Of a stretch of DNA of 5,500 bases, positions 1-5,027 are shown in pieces. The number at the start of each line of letters is the position of its first letter. Within the stretch, counting starts at the first letter, position 1. A program made the position numbers and the translations under genes. The notes below the pieces were generated by a model. It saw only the letters and a list, made by a program, of their open reading frames with translations. It had not been told where the DNA came from and made no database searches. The DNA is taken from NCBI GenBank assembly GCA_018821175.1, contig JAHJMX010000098.1, positions 1 to 5,500 of the forward strand, written 5' to 3'. Source of the stretch: Patescibacteria group bacterium (lineage in GTDB: Bacteria > Patescibacteriota > Gracilibacteria > UBA1369 > PNNO01).

Positions 1-1
1 A

Positions 2-304
2 AAGAAAAAAGATTATACTCTTTTCAAACCAGAGCTTAAAACAGCATCAGATCGTTTTGACATAACAATTGAAAGAACCTTTATTAACATTGAAACTGGG
101 CAAGAACACAGGCAATTCAATATCAAAGGAAAAGCTATCGAAAAGCTTATTCAAATGACAAATGTAAAGAATATTGAAGGTTTAGAACGAGTTTATAAAT
201 ATATAGAAAGTACAAAAATCAAAAAAGAATTATTGAAAATGGGTGCAATTGATGGAGACTACTTAAGCATTGGTAAAAAAATGCTAATTTTTAGAAGTAT
301 GTAA
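2..304 (+). CDS. obg: Obg GTPase, C-terminal part (5' end outside window)
   Basis: This is the last 100 codons of an open frame that enters from the left edge and stops at TAA (302-304). The fragment has the layout of the Obg C-terminal (OCT) domain: a 'FKPE' run near its residue 8, a beta segment, 'FNIKGKAIEKLIQMT' (about residues 44-58), a helix around 'EGLERVYKYIES', then 'LLKMGAIDGDYLSIG' and a hydrophobic end. In this family the pattern is a v.G..ieklv.mt strand-helix followed by L..GA..GD.v.ig. Obg is an essential GTPase that binds the 50S subunit during late assembly and links ribosome maturation to growth. The GTPase (G) domain and glycine-rich N-terminal domain lie outside the window. 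pth follows after 15 bp, so the two are probably co-transcribed. The domain is confident; that the rest of the protein is an ordinary Obg is inferred. Confidence 0.88.
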   Translation, partial: KKKDYTLFKPELKTASDRFDITIERTFINIETGQEHRQFNIKGKAIEKLIQMTNVKNIEGLERVYKYIESTKIKKELLKMGAIDGDYLSIGKKMLIFRSM

Positions 305-319
305 CTTGGATAAGAATTT

Positions 320-895
320 ATGAAAATAATTATTGGACTTGGAAATATCGGCAAAGAATACGAAAAAACACGGCATAATGCCGGATTTCAAATTGTAGAT
401 CTTCTAAGAAAAAAAATGGGATTTGATGAATTTAAAGAAAAAAGTAAATTTGACGCAATTATTACGGAAGGAATTTTTGGTAAAGAAAAAATAATTTTAG
501 TGAAACCAACAACATTCATGAACGCTTCGGGCAAAGCAGCAAGAAAAATTGTGGATTTTTATAATGTGGAATTGGAAAATTTTTTTGTTATTTTTGACGA
601 TTTAGATTTCCAAGTCGGAGAAATGAAAATTAGAAAAAAGGGGAGCGGCGGTAGCCACAATGGTATGAAATCTATACTTGCATCACTTGGAAACAGCGAA
701 TTCCCTAGAATCCGGATTGGGATTGAATCACGAACAGATAAGCAAAAAAGCATGTTCGAAGGAAAAGATTTTGTCCTTGGAAGATTCACTGAAAGCGAAG
801 AAAAAATTATGAAAAAGATCAGAGAAAGATCTTGTGAAGCAATAATTGTGGGAATTGAAAAAGGAATTGATGAAGCAATGAACATATATAACTAA
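320..895 (+). CDS. pth: Peptidyl-tRNA hydrolase
   Basis: The protein has 191 residues, normal for bacterial Pth. Pth cleaves the ester bond of peptidyl-tRNAs that drop off stalled ribosomes, recycling tRNA in the cytoplasm. Family motifs appear in order: 'GLGNIGKEYEKTRHNAGF' near the N-terminus with N9 and catalytic H19, 'KPTTFMNASG' with N68, 'IFDDLDF' with D93, and 'KGSGGSHNGMKSI' with N114. These match the E. coli active-site set N10, H20, D93 and N114. The ATG at 320 gives the expected N-terminus just before the GLGN strand. Upstream is only a weak SD-like GGATAAG (308-314). It sits 15 bp after obg and is followed by a small hairpin with a T-tract, so an obg-pth transcript probably ends there. 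Confidence 0.96.
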   Translation: MKIIIGLGNIGKEYEKTRHNAGFQIVDLLRKKMGFDEFKEKSKFDAIITEGIFGKEKIILVKPTTFMNASGKAARKIVDFYNVELENFFVIFDDLDFQVGEMKIRKKGSGGSHNGMKSILASLGNSEFPRIRIGIESRTDKQKSMFEGKDFVLGRFTESEEKIMKKIRERSCEAIIVGIEKGIDEAMNIYN

Positions 896-898
896 ATC

Positions 899-925
899 AC
901 CTTGATTTTTAGCAAGGTTTTCTTT
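899..925 (+). terminator. Weak intrinsic terminator after pth
   Basis: ACCTTG (899-904) pairs perfectly with CAAGGT (913-918) around an 8-nt loop and runs into TTTTCTTT (918-925), just after the pth stop codon. The stem is only 6 bp, so termination is probably partial and some transcription could continue into rplU. Confidence 0.5.
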
Positions 926-941
926 ACATTTACCTAGCAAT

Positions 942-963
942 TTAACGAAAAATTAACGAAAAA
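942..963 (+). repeat. Tandem 11-bp repeat before rplU
   Basis: TTAACGAAAAA occurs twice in tandem (942-952 and 953-963), ending 5 bp before the rplU start codon. There is no SD sequence here. The A-rich run may act as a translation-enhancing leader or part of a promoter region, but neither is shown. A TTTACA at 923-928 resembles a -35 box, but I find no matching -10 at normal spacing. Confidence 0.6.
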
Positions 964-968
964 AGACC

Positions 969-1346
969 ATGTTCGCAATCGTAGAAATCACAGGTAAACA
1001 ATATAAGGTCAGTGAAAACGACCAAATCGAAGTCGATACTCTCAATCTTGAAGAAGGAACTGTAAAGTTCGACAAGGTACTTATGTATGCGAAAGACGAT
1101 AAAAATACTGAAATCGGCAATCCATATATAAAAAATGCAGTTGTTGAGGCTGAAATTATTGGAGAAAAACGTGGAGAAAAGGTTCGCGTTTTCAAAATGA
1201 AGGCAAAGAAAAGATATTCTAAAACAATTGGACACAGAAGAAATTTCACAGTACTAGAAATCAAGAGCATCAAAATCGGAGCTAGCAAAGCTACTCCAAA
1301 AAAAACTACAGCAAAGAAAACTGAAGAGGCTGAAAAAGAAGCTTAA
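969..1346 (+). CDS. rplU: 50S ribosomal protein L21
   Basis: The protein has 125 residues and is a complete bacterial L21 (bL21). It starts with the family N-terminus 'MFAIVEITGKQYKV' and carries the L21 signature near residues 72-97: 'VRVFKMKAKKRYSKTIGHRRNFT'. L21 binds 23S rRNA in the large subunit and contacts L20. The conserved fold ends near residue 105. A 20-residue tail rich in Lys, Thr, Ala and Glu follows, making the protein longer than E. coli L21 (103 residues). No clear SD precedes the ATG at 969. In many bacteria rplU is followed by rpmA and obg. Here it lies downstream of obg-pth, and its next neighbour is a convergent gene whose stop is 4 bp away, so rpmA is not directly after it. 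Confidence 0.96.
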   Translation: MFAIVEITGKQYKVSENDQIEVDTLNLEEGTVKFDKVLMYAKDDKNTEIGNPYIKNAVVEAEIIGEKRGEKVRVFKMKAKKRYSKTIGHRRNFTVLEIKSIKIGASKATPKKTTAKKTEEAEKEA

Positions 1347-1350
1347 ATGT

Positions 1351-2310
1351 TTACTGTATAAAATCTAAGAACTTCTTGAGATCATCAGGAAGTTCTTTTT
1401 TTACATGCACAACTGTTCCATCTGGCATTTCAAACTTAAGTTCTGCAGCATGCAAAAACTGCCTATGCAAACCATGTTTATTAGCAAATGCATTCATTTT
1501 TCTGTTCCCATAAAGCTCATCACCTACTACAGGGTAACCAATTGATCTGAAATGAACACGTATTTGATGAGTCCTTCCAGTAATAATCTTAGCTTTAATC
1601 AAAGAAAATTTCATATCGTCATATTCGATATAATCCTGAACTTCAAATTCTGTTATCGCATGTTTACCATCTGCACCATCAGTAATGTTCATCTTCTTTC
1701 TATCATGCTTAGCTCTTGCTAGTGTTGCCTCAATAGTTCCAGTTTTGCTAGGGACATGACCAATAACCAAAGTCATATAATATTTTTCTATTTTTCTAGT
1801 TTTCATCAAATTTACAATATATTCATGAATTTTATTGTTTTTAGTAACAATTAACAACCCAGAAGTGTCTTTATCTAGCCGATGAACAATCCCTGGTCTA
1901 ACATCACCACCTGAATTACTAAGTCCATCTTTTCCAAACATATTTAAAAGCGCATTCACTAAAGTTCCAGACATTTGATTCCCCTCATCAGTTGGATGCA
2001 CAACCATATTTGGCGGTTTGCAAATAACGGCAAGATCATCATTCTCGAAAACAATTTCTACTGATAAATCTTCCGAAACAGGGATTTTGTTTTTCTCTGC
2101 AGGTAAATAAATTGTAATTTGATCATTATTTCGAACCTTACAACGAGATGTTATCGATTTATCATTAACCATCACGCGTCCTTCTTTTATCAATTTTTGC
2201 AAAAAAGATCTCGAATAAACATCGGAATTTTCTGACAAGAATTTATCAATTCTCAAGCTAGTATCAAGCCCTATAACCTTTATTTCAACGTTTTTTGTTG
2301 TTTTGTTCAT
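1351..2310 (-). CDS. S4-domain RluA-family 23S rRNA pseudouridine synthase (RluD-like)
   Basis: The protein has 319 residues from the ATG at 2310. Residues about 20-69 form an S4 RNA-binding domain ('RIDKFLSEN...SRSFLQKLIKEGRVMVN'). The RluA-type catalytic domain follows: 'KPPNMVVHP' near 98-106, the catalytic motif HRLDKDTSGL at 143-152 with nucleophile D146, 'GRTHQIRVH' at 245-253, 'GYPVVGDELYG' at 258-268 and 'RQFLHA' near 283-288. These enzymes convert uridine to pseudouridine in RNA. S4 plus RluA domains is the RluC/RluD arrangement, which acts on 23S rRNA; the exact target uridine cannot be read from sequence, so I give no symbol. An in-frame ATG at 2373 would add 21 residues with no family match, so 2310 is preferred. 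No SD is visible. The start lies 26 bp inside the 3' end of the upstream regulator gene, which suggests coupled translation. Confidence 0.93.
   Translation of the reverse strand: MNKTTKNVEIKVIGLDTSLRIDKFLSENSDVYSRSFLQKLIKEGRVMVNDKSITSRCKVRNNDQITIYLPAEKNKIPVSEDLSVEIVFENDDLAVICKPPNMVVHPTDEGNQMSGTLVNALLNMFGKDGLSNSGGDVRPGIVHRLDKDTSGLLIVTKNNKIHEYIVNLMKTRKIEKYYMTLVIGHVPSKTGTIEATLARAKHDRKKMNITDGADGKHAITEFEVQDYIEYDDMKFSLIKAKIITGRTHQIRVHFRSIGYPVVGDELYGNRKMNAFANKHGLHRQFLHAAELKFEMPDGTVVHVKKELPDDLKKFLDFIQ
1367..1402 (+). terminator. Strong intrinsic terminator of rplU, inside the convergent gene
   Basis: The arms 1367-1379 and 1385-1397 form a 13-bp stem with one G-U pair and a 5-nt loop (GATCA). A run of seven T follows on the plus strand (1396-1402). 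It starts 20 bp after the rplU stop codon. It lies wholly within the last codons of the convergent pseudouridine synthase gene, so the same bases encode that protein's C-terminal Lys/Leu/Phe-rich residues. No T-run follows the stem on the minus strand, so it should work in one direction only. Confidence 0.85.
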
Positions 2311-3100
2311 GAATTTTGGCAAATTCCCATGCCATATGGAAAATAGATTTGTGAATTTTGGCAATCTCGGCACTTTCGATTATAACACCAAACAACTCAT
2401 TATCAGTAAGGGATAACATCGAAACCTTGTTGTCATATACATTAATATCATTATAGAAATATGGCGTATCTTTAGGCGCCCATTTAATATCTATTAACGG
2501 ATCAACTTTTTTATCTTTTAATCTAGGAGGATAGTCAACTCCCAAATATTTTCGCGCAGATGGAGTATCAAGAGCGATAAGTTTTACTGGAATTCCTTTT
2601 TTTACCCGACGACAACTGTAATCTCTAATATATCTTTGTAATTCTGGCGTAGATTTATCTAGCCAAAAATCCATTGATTCCCAACTTAAGATTGTTTCTT
2701 TTGCCGTTAACGTATCTTCTGTAATCAACTTGATCCCTTCTGCTCCTTCATAAAATTTTACTCTAGGTTTAATACTCATAGGATTCGTAAGCGCATAGAA
2801 ATCAGGTAAAACCGTAATTAACGCCTTACGTGAATCCGCGATATTTTTTTCCTGGTCTTTTAATGTTTGAGCAATAAGTTGAGGATCAGATGCCGTAAAA
2901 TATTTAACATCAGCACGTACATATTGATTAACAAAGCCTTTGTCAATCAACCCCTCTAAAACTAAATATGTTGTAGAACGATTAATCTTTGTTTTTTTTC
3001 CAATAATACTCGCTGGTTGAGAACCAAGCTCAAGTAACGCCAAGTAAACTAAACTTTCTTTATCGTTAAATCCAACTTTTTTAAGGACTTCTTCAAGCAT
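2285..3100 (-). CDS. TrmB-family winged-helix transcriptional regulator
   Basis: The protein has 271 residues from the ATG at 3100. The N-terminal TrmB-type winged helix covers about residues 2-70: 'LKKVGFNDKESLVYLALLEL', then 'ASIIGKKTKINRSTTYLVLE' holding the recognition helix (about 41-54) and 'GLIDKGFVNQY'. A charged helix that may form a coiled coil follows (about 72-98), then a C-terminal effector or dimer region starting near 'KPRVKFYEGAEGIK' (111-124). I see no membrane segment or catalytic motif. TrmB relatives are DNA-binding regulators, often responding to sugars; the ligand and targets of this one are unknown. Starting at 3169 would add 23 residues of non-family sequence upstream of 'MLEEVLKKVGF'. 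It ends at TGA, heads the operon with the pseudouridine synthase, and faces away from tyrS, so it could control itself and possibly tyrS. Confidence 0.85.
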   Translation of the reverse strand: MLEEVLKKVGFNDKESLVYLALLELGSQPASIIGKKTKINRSTTYLVLEGLIDKGFVNQYVRADVKYFTASDPQLIAQTLKDQEKNIADSRKALITVLPDFYALTNPMSIKPRVKFYEGAEGIKLITEDTLTAKETILSWESMDFWLDKSTPELQRYIRDYSCRRVKKGIPVKLIALDTPSARKYLGVDYPPRLKDKKVDPLIDIKWAPKDTPYFYNDINVYDNKVSMLSLTDNELFGVIIESAEIAKIHKSIFHMAWEFAKIHEQNNKKR

Positions 3101-3152
3101 GACATGTAATATTATGTTGTTTATAAACGTCAACAGAAGCATTATCGCAGAG

Positions 3153-3182
3153 AGCCTACAAAAAATCAAGCAAATATGTCAA
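3153..3182 (-). promoter_or_regulatory. Candidate sigma70-type promoter for the regulator operon
   Basis: Read on the minus strand, a perfect -35 TTGACA (3182-3177) is followed after 18 bp by TAGGCT (3158-3153). The -10 is weak but keeps the important first T, A and last T. It would give a 5' leader of roughly 45 nt before the ATG at 3100. That leader contains the perfect 10-bp palindrome GTTTATAAAC (3119-3128). Confidence 0.45.
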
Positions 3183-3200
3183 GGTGTCACAACCTGTTGA
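3179..3200. promoter_or_regulatory. Dyad between divergent promoters, possible operator
   Basis: AGGT (3182-3185) and ACCT (3192-3195) form an inverted repeat around 6 bp. The symmetry extends as TCAAGGT on the left and ACCT-GT-TGA on the right, with two extra bases. It lies between, and overlaps the edges of, the two back-to-back -35 boxes. A regulator bound here could control both directions; the TrmB-family protein encoded next door is the obvious candidate. This is inference from position and symmetry only. Confidence 0.3.
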
Positions 3201-3225
3201 TAATAATTTGCAAATCATATATCAT
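3197..3225 (+). promoter_or_regulatory. Sigma70-type promoter for tyrS-recG
   Basis: TTGATA (3197-3202), a 17-bp spacer and TATCAT (3220-3225) match the -35 and -10 consensus at five of six positions each. Transcription should start near 3231-3233. This leaves a leader of about 165 nt before the tyrS start, which is long for this compact region and holds the hairpins described separately. Confidence 0.7.
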
Positions 3226-3233
3226 TCAGATGC

Positions 3234-3274
3234 AGCTAGTTGAGAAAGTTTTAAAAGTAACTTCGCGACTAGCT
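3234..3274 (+). ncRNA. Leader hairpin A of tyrS
   Basis: Bases 3234-3242 (AGCTAGTTG) pair with 3266-3274 (CGACTAGCT), nine pairs with one G-U. After a small internal loop, AAGTT (3246-3250) pairs with AACTT (3259-3263) around an 8-nt loop. It would be the first structure at the 5' end of the tyrS transcript. Its last four bases (3271-3274) are also the first four of the next, longer stem. Confidence 0.55.
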
Positions 3275-3342
3275 ACACCAAAAGAGTAGAAGTATCTTCC
3301 ATAAGTAGGAGGTGAGCGCGCTTCTACTTTTTTGGTGTAGCT
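3271..3342 (+). promoter_or_regulatory. Leader hairpin B: 22-bp stem, antiterminator-like
   Basis: Bases 3271-3292 pair with 3321-3342 in a 22-bp stem, all Watson-Crick except one G-U pair (G3284 with T3329 or neighbour). The enclosed 28 nt can form a small inner hairpin (CTTCC 3296-3300 with GGAGG 3308-3312). The enclosed bases include AGGAGGTGA (3307-3315), a perfect match to the usual 16S rRNA anti-Shine-Dalgarno. No start codon stands at a useful distance, so the SD appears unused or is a decoy. The 3' arm is shared with the terminator-like hairpin at 3311-3346, so the two cannot coexist. I do not recognise a known riboswitch family. Confidence 0.6.
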
Positions 3343-3352
3343 CGCCATTTTT
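3311..3352 (+). terminator. Terminator-like hairpin in the tyrS leader (attenuator candidate)
   Basis: GGTGAGC (3311-3317) pairs with GCTCGCC (3340-3346), seven pairs with one G-U. The stem is followed directly by A, then TTTTT, then CATTT. Extra weak pairs are possible inside. It sits between the tyrS promoter and the tyrS start, so if formed it would cut transcription short. Forming hairpin B would prevent it. The arrangement resembles transcription attenuation, but the T-tract is short and interrupted, so it may be leaky. Confidence 0.4.
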
Positions 3353-3385
3353 CATTTACTTTGAGTTTAAAAATCCTTATGATTT

Positions 3386-3391
3386 AGAGGA
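3386..3391 (+). promoter_or_regulatory. Ribosome binding site deciding the TTG start of tyrS
   Basis: AGAGGA lies 5 nt before the TTG at 3397. The in-frame ATG at 3421 is preceded only by A/T-rich sequence without SD character. This favours the TTG start, adding eight residues, although both give a normal TyrS N-terminus. Confidence 0.5.
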
Positions 3392-3396
3392 AAAGT

Positions 3397-4617
3397 TTGA
3401 TATTTATAAATCGTAAAATCATGATAAACACATCAGATGAAAAAATTAATGAAGTTTTAAACCACGGAGTTGTAGACGTAATTGTTAAAGAAGAATTGAT
3501 CAAGAAACTAAAATCTGGGGAAAAATTACGGATTAAACTAGGAATCGATCCTTCTGGAACCGATTTGCATATTGGCCATATGGTAGTAATCAAAAAATTA
3601 CGTGAATTCCAGGAGATGGGGCATCAAATCATATTACTTTTTGGTAATTTTACCGGACAAATAGGGGACCCAACTGGAAAATCAGAAGCCAGAAAAATCA
3701 ATACCAAGGAAAAACTAGAAGCAAATGCAAAGAAATATATTGATCAAGTGAAATTTTTCCTTGATACAGATAAAGTTGAAGTTAGATGGAATGCAGATTG
3801 GCTCGAACCATTAAATTTTGCCGATGTTATAAAACTCGCTTCTTGTTTTACTGTTTCTCAAATGCTGGAACGCGATATGTTTCAAAAACGCATACAAAAC
3901 AATTTGCCAATTTCAATACACGAATTCATGTATCCTCTAATGCAAGGATATGATTCTGTAGCTCTTAAAGCAGACTTAGAGCTTGGTGGGACTGATCAAA
4001 CGTTCAACTTGCTTGCAGGTCGCACAATTCAAAAAGCTAATGGACAAGTCCCTCAATCTATTTTGACTGTACCAATTTTGGAAGGAACTGATGGTGTTAA
4101 GAAAATGGGTAAATCTGAGGGGAATTATATCGCTGTAGATGATGTACCAAAGGAAATGTTTGGGAAAATCATGCGTGTTCCTGATGAATTAATTACAAAA
4201 TACTTCACTCTTGCGACAAATGTCCCTAGTAATGAAATTGCAGCCTTCGAAAAAAGGCTGAAAAATGGGGAAAATCCGATGATTCTCAAGAAATTGCTTG
4301 GGAAAGAATTGATCAAAATCTATCACAATGAAGATGCTGCAGAAAAAGCAGAACAAGAATTTATGGCTATCTTCAGCAACAATGAAATCCCAGAAGATAT
4401 TGAGCTAAAGAAAATTGGTTCAAACGAAATGAATATTGTAGATTTAATTATTGCAAACAATATGGCAAAGTCAAAAAGTGAAGCGCGAAGATTGGTTGAT
4501 CAAGGTGGAGTTAAAGTCGATGGAGAGAAAATCACAGATCCAAATATGATTTTAGATTTAAAGGAAGAAAAATTATTACAAGTTGGAAAACGTCACTTCC
4601 TCAAGATAGTTGCTTAA
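3397..4617 (+). CDS. tyrS: Tyrosyl-tRNA synthetase
   Basis: From the TTG at 3397 the protein has 406 residues; from the ATG at 3421 it has 398. TyrS is a class I synthetase that activates tyrosine with ATP and charges tRNA-Tyr. The Rossmann catalytic core carries the HIGH motif at 58-61 ('GIDPSGTDLHIGH'), the tyrosine pocket region 'MQGYDSVALKADLELGGTDQ' (182-201), and KMGKS (236-240) as the KMSKS loop. A C-terminal S4 tRNA-binding domain covers about 346-406 ('MAKSKSEARRLVDQGGVKVDG'). 'KLGIDPS' before HIGH, with no tyrosine at the usual Tyr34 position, resembles the TyrZ-like branch. The TTG start has the only good SD in use here (AGAGGA, 3386-3391, 5 nt away), while the ATG at 3421 has none. 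The gene follows the structured leader and is probably co-transcribed with recG, 5 bp downstream. Confidence 0.96.
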   Translation: MIFINRKIMINTSDEKINEVLNHGVVDVIVKEELIKKLKSGEKLRIKLGIDPSGTDLHIGHMVVIKKLREFQEMGHQIILLFGNFTGQIGDPTGKSEARKINTKEKLEANAKKYIDQVKFFLDTDKVEVRWNADWLEPLNFADVIKLASCFTVSQMLERDMFQKRIQNNLPISIHEFMYPLMQGYDSVALKADLELGGTDQTFNLLAGRTIQKANGQVPQSILTVPILEGTDGVKKMGKSEGNYIAVDDVPKEMFGKIMRVPDELITKYFTLATNVPSNEIAAFEKRLKNGENPMILKKLLGKELIKIYHNEDAAEKAEQEFMAIFSNNEIPEDIELKKIGSNEMNIVDLIIANNMAKSKSEARRLVDQGGVKVDGEKITDPNMILDLKEEKLLQVGKRHFLKIVA

Positions 4618-4622
4618 ATATT

Positions 4623-5027
4623 ATGCTAAAAACTCCGCTAAAAGATGTACTTAGAACAACATCTACGCATATTGCGCGCTTGGACGATTTAGGTATAAAA
4701 AATGTTGGTGATTTGTTGATGTATTTCCCGCGAACTTATAATGACCGCTCTGATTTTACCGATATTGTAGATTTGCGAACCGATCAAGTAAACACTGTGA
4801 AAGGATTCATTTCCCATTTTAACACGCAACGAACAAAATATGGGAAATCTATTACTAGAGGGATTTTGACCGATGATACTGGCTCAGTTGAGGTTGTATG
4901 GTTTAATCAACCTTATATTAAACGGGTGATGCAAAATGGAGATGAAGTAATATTAATGGGAAAATTAAAATTCGCATTTGGAAAAGTTAGCTTACAAAGT
5001 CCATCTTATGAATTAATTAAAGAATAA
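4623..5027 (+). CDS. recG: RecG N-terminal wedge (OB) domain, ended by in-frame TAA
   Basis: These 134 residues match the start of the RecG branch-migration helicase: 'LDDLGIKNVGDLLMYFPRTYNDRS' (20-43), then the OB-fold wedge with 'GILTDDTGSVEVVWFNQPYIK' split across about 80-100 and 'GKVSLQSPSYELI' (120-132). The wedge grips branched DNA at stalled forks. A normal RecG is about 680-780 residues. Here the frame hits TAA at 5025-5027, exactly where the wedge domain is finishing, and RecG-like sequence continues in the same frame directly afterwards. The ATG at 4623 is 5 bp after tyrS with no SD, so translation is probably coupled. The fragment is either half of a split RecG, part of a pseudogene, or the product of a base-call error in an intact gene. 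Confidence 0.85.
   Translation: MLKTPLKDVLRTTSTHIARLDDLGIKNVGDLLMYFPRTYNDRSDFTDIVDLRTDQVNTVKGFISHFNTQRTKYGKSITRGILTDDTGSVEVVWFNQPYIKRVMQNGDEVILMGKLKFAFGKVSLQSPSYELIKE

Noticed and set aside
559..1288. Minus-strand open frames opposite pth and rplU
   Set aside because: They are shadows of strong plus-strand genes, with low-complexity hydrophobic translations and no recognisable domain.
1272..1297. Hairpin GGAG(C)TAGC / GCTACTCC in rplU as terminator of the minus-strand operon
   Set aside because: On the minus strand the stem has a bulge and is followed only by GATTTTG; too weak to call as a terminator.
2266..2287. Alternative code with TGA as glycine (as in Gracilibacteria or Absconditabacteria)
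   Set aside because: All genes read through without in-frame TGA, and TGA sensibly ends the regulator gene, followed by another in-frame TGA seven codons later with no family sequence between them.
2311..2373. Longer start of the pseudouridine synthase at 2373
   Set aside because: The extra 21 residues lie antiparallel to no signal, have no SD, and do not resemble the S4/RluA N-terminus; they are simply another frame of the regulator gene.
3101..3169. Longer start of the TrmB-family regulator at 3169
   Set aside because: The extra 23 residues cover the predicted promoter leader and palindrome and are not family-like; the TrmB helix begins right after the ATG at 3100.
3234..3280. tRNA-like element ending in CACCA
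   Set aside because: The 7-bp end pairing and CCA are suggestive, but the segment is far too short and has no T-arm, D-arm or anticodon arm.
3300..3330. T-box riboswitch for tyrS
   Set aside because: The stretch GGAGGTGAGCGCG loosely resembles the T-box antiterminator sequence, but the required TGG that pairs with the tRNA CCA end is replaced by AGG, there is no recognisable long Stem I, and no tyrosine specifier codon sits in a suitable loop. Kept only as an unidentified attenuator-like leader.
3384..4316. Minus-strand open frames opposite tyrS
   Set aside because: Short frames fully overlapped by a clear TyrS coding sequence, with no motif or initiation signal.
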